DNA from: Candidatus Brocadiaceae bacterium
GTDB lineage: Bacteria; Planctomycetota; Brocadiia; SM23-32
Length of the DNA: 6,083 bases
Direction of reading: 5' to 3'
Assembly (NCBI GenBank): GCA_003567495.1
Contig: PWZK01000226.1
Span: 1 to 6,083, forward strand
Shown here: in pieces, positions 4,480 to 6,083 of the stretch
Position numbering within the stretch: position 1 is the first letter of the stretch
How the letters are laid out: every line of letters begins with the position of its first letter
Notes under the pieces: generated by a model
The model's database searches: none
What the model saw: the letters and a program-made list of their open reading frames with translations, nothing else
What the model was told of the DNA's origin: nothing
Program-made: the position numbers and the translations under genes

Positions 4480-6083
4480 ATGAGATCAGCAGTCCTTCGG
4501 ATCGCAAAGCGAAGCCTTGCCGCGTTTATTTTAACGGCTGTGGGCCTGGTGGCTCTCGCCGCCATCGCCGCGCGCCCGGTCGAACCGCCATCTCGTGAGA
4601 GTCTATGGGAAAAGGTTGAAAAAGCCGTTTCAGAGGGCCTGCCCCGCACCGCCATGGAACACCTGGAGCCTATCATCGAAAGCGCCATTGAAGACGGCGC
4701 ACACGCCGAAGCAATACGCGCGATCGGGCGAAAAATAGCGCTCGAAGGGAACATACAGGGCAACAAACCGGAAGAAAAGATAATGATTATGCGCGATGAG
4801 ATCGAAAAAGCGCCCGAAGAAATGCGGCCGGTAATGCACGCGATCCTGGCCAACTGGCAGTGGCACTATTTCCAGCGTAATCGCTGGCGGTTCATGCAGC
4901 GCACCGCCACGTCCGAGCCGCCCGGCGAAGATTTCACCACCTGGGACCTGCCGCGCCTCTTCACAGAAATAGACCGGCATTTCACCGAAGCCCTCTCAGC
5001 CGACGAACTTCTTAAAAACACGCCGGTAAAGGATTACGATGCGCTTCTGGAGAAAGGCACCATGCCCGACCGCTACCGCCCGACACTCTACGATTTCGTG
5101 GCCGCAAACGCGCTGGAATTCTACCATAGCGGTGAACAGGCTGCCGCTCTGCCGCAGGACGCTTTCGTGCTCTCCGCCGACACCGCTGTTTTCGGGCCGC
5201 TTTCCGAATTCATCGCCTGGCGGGTTGAGACCACCGACACGGAATCGCCGGCATATAAAGCCCTGCTTCTCTATCAGGCGCTGCTCGGCTTCCACAGCGA
5301 CGCCGAAAACCGGGACGCTCTGATCGACTGGGACCTGCAGCGGCTCAGATTCGGCTATAACACGGCCGCGGGCGAAGAAAAAAACTCCCGCTATAAAGCT
5401 GCACTGCGCCGGTTCGCGGAACAGTGGAACGATCATGAAATATCGGCGCGCGCGCTACACCACCTCGCATCAATCCTCAAAGAGGAAGACGAACCGGCGA
5501 AAGCACACGAAATCGCAACGCAGGGATACCGGGCGTTTCCAGACAGCCCGGGCGGTAAGCTCTGCTATAACCTTATCCAGCAGATCGAGGCCCCATCGGC
5601 CTCCATAGAAACCGAACGCGTGTGGAACGAGCCGTGGCCGGATATCCGCGTTACGTACCGTAACGTATCCAGGGTCTATTTCCGGCTTGTTTCGTGGGAT
5701 CTGGAAAAAGACCTTGCCCGGAGGCCTTCCAATCCCGAACATCTCGACTCGGAAGCTCTTAAAGCCGCGCTCACGCGACGGCCCGCCATGGAGTGGTCCG
5801 ACACCCTGACGCCGACCGAAGATTACCGGCAGCGCGCCGAAATTCTGCCCGCACCGCGCGACCTGGAACCGGGCCCTTATTTCCTTCTGGCGGCCCACGA
5901 CCCGAAAGCGTTCGACAGCGAGGGCGCAATTTCACGTCTGACCTCCCGGCTCACAGGCTCACAGGAAGGAGCAAACAGGATTCTCTCTTACACCCCCGTC
6001 TGGGTCAGCGACCTGTCGCTTATAGTGCGCACGCGCCCGGGCGAACCGGCCCTCGAGGGCTTCGTGCTCGATGCCAATAGTGG
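4480..6083 (+). CDS. Bacterial alpha-2-macroglobulin family protein, N-terminal part (runs off the right edge)
   Basis: The frame opens at ATG 4480, with GGGAGA (4468-4473) six nt upstream, and has no stop through the window end: 534 codons plus two bases of a protein whose family members usually exceed 1,500 residues. Residues 1-31 look like a Sec signal peptide: RIAKR, then a hydrophobic run (about 13-31) ending ALAAIAA. There is no lipobox cysteine, so a soluble or membrane-anchored periplasmic protein is likelier than a lipoprotein. Residues 42-215 carry blocks I associate with this A2M subtype (LWEKVEKAVSEGLPRTA, ALEGNIQGNKPEEKI, NRWRFMQRT, TTWDLPRLF, RPTLYDF). Residues about 240-370 are helical and repeat-like. 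From about 375 a beta-rich MG-type domain begins, and GFVLDANSG at the edge looks like the start of MG2. Such proteins are thought to trap proteases in the periplasm; the thioester site lies beyond the window. Identification is from remembered family resemblance. Confidence 0.85.
   Translation, partial: MRSAVLRIAKRSLAAFILTAVGLVALAAIAARPVEPPSRESLWEKVEKAVSEGLPRTAMEHLEPIIESAIEDGAHAEAIRAIGRKIALEGNIQGNKPEEKIMIMRDEIEKAPEEMRPVMHAILANWQWHYFQRNRWRFMQRTATSEPPGEDFTTWDLPRLFTEIDRHFTEALSADELLKNTPVKDYDALLEKGTMPDRYRPTLYDFVAANALEFYHSGEQAAALPQDAFVLSADTAVFGPLSEFIAWRVETTDTESPAYKALLLYQALLGFHSDAENRDALIDWDLQRLRFGYNTAAGEEKNSRYKAALRRFAEQWNDHEISARALHHLASILKEEDEPAKAHEIATQGYRAFPDSPGGKLCYNLIQQIEAPSASIETERVWNEPWPDIRVTYRNVSRVYFRLVSWDLEKDLARRPSNPEHLDSEALKAALTRRPAMEWSDTLTPTEDYRQRAEILPAPRDLEPGPYFLLAAHDPKAFDSEGAISRLTSRLTGSQEGANRILSYTPVWVSDLSLIVRTRPGEPALEGFVLDANS

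Noticed and set aside
2973..4480. RiPP biosynthetic cluster built on the radical SAM gene
   Set aside because: No short precursor gene with a ribosome site, no transporter and no peptidase are visible beside it; the next gene is an A2M protein.
4440..5898. Several minus-strand open frames of 116-146 codons opposite the A2M gene
   Set aside because: The plus frame is open for the whole 1.6 kb with a signal peptide and family motifs; the antisense frames reflect its GC-rich codon use.

Overview
This window looks like ordinary chromosome from a Gram-negative bacterium of moderate to slightly high GC. It carries one complete cold-shock gene, a two-gene accA/sugar-kinase operon on the minus strand, one complete radical SAM gene, and two genes cut by the window edges. 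The large secreted alpha-2-macroglobulin-type protein at the right end implies a periplasm and outer membrane. The gene set (this A2M subtype, a SPASM-like radical SAM protein, a CGATNN hexamer repeat) reminds me of anaerobic lineages such as Desulfobacterota, Planctomycetota/Lentisphaerota or Omnitrophota, but nothing here fixes the phylum. I see no transposase, phage gene, CRISPR array, tRNA or rRNA.

Layout, left to right. Positions 1-92 hold the first 30 codons of an unidentified minus-strand gene. Positions 93-451 are a gene-less divergent region rich in dyads and repeats. It contains a perfect-consensus sigma-70 promoter (346-374) for a cold-shock domain protein (452-658), whose transcript ends at a strong intrinsic terminator (694-727). 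Two minus-strand genes converge on that terminator: accA (about 2674 to 1679), then a PfkB-family sugar kinase (1646-741), 32 bp apart and probably one transcript. Their likely promoter is at 2770-2798. A tract of six CGATNN hexamers lies just upstream of the accA start.

The 2675-2972 region is divergent. Its plus-strand promoter (TTGACA-17-TAAAAT, 2866-2894) and a strong Shine-Dalgarno drive a 458-residue radical SAM protein (2973-4349) of a family I recognise by sequence but whose reaction is, to my knowledge, not established. A 130-bp gap with an operator-like dyad leads to the first 534 codons of a bacterial alpha-2-macroglobulin (4480 to beyond 6083).

Functionally these are separate units: RNA chaperoning in the cold, the first committed step of fatty-acid synthesis with an accompanying sugar or nucleoside kinase, an orphan radical SAM enzyme, and an envelope protease-trap protein. 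I found no convincing new multi-gene system. The best leads are the control region of the cold-shock gene, the hexamer repeat at accA, and the uncharacterised radical SAM protein.
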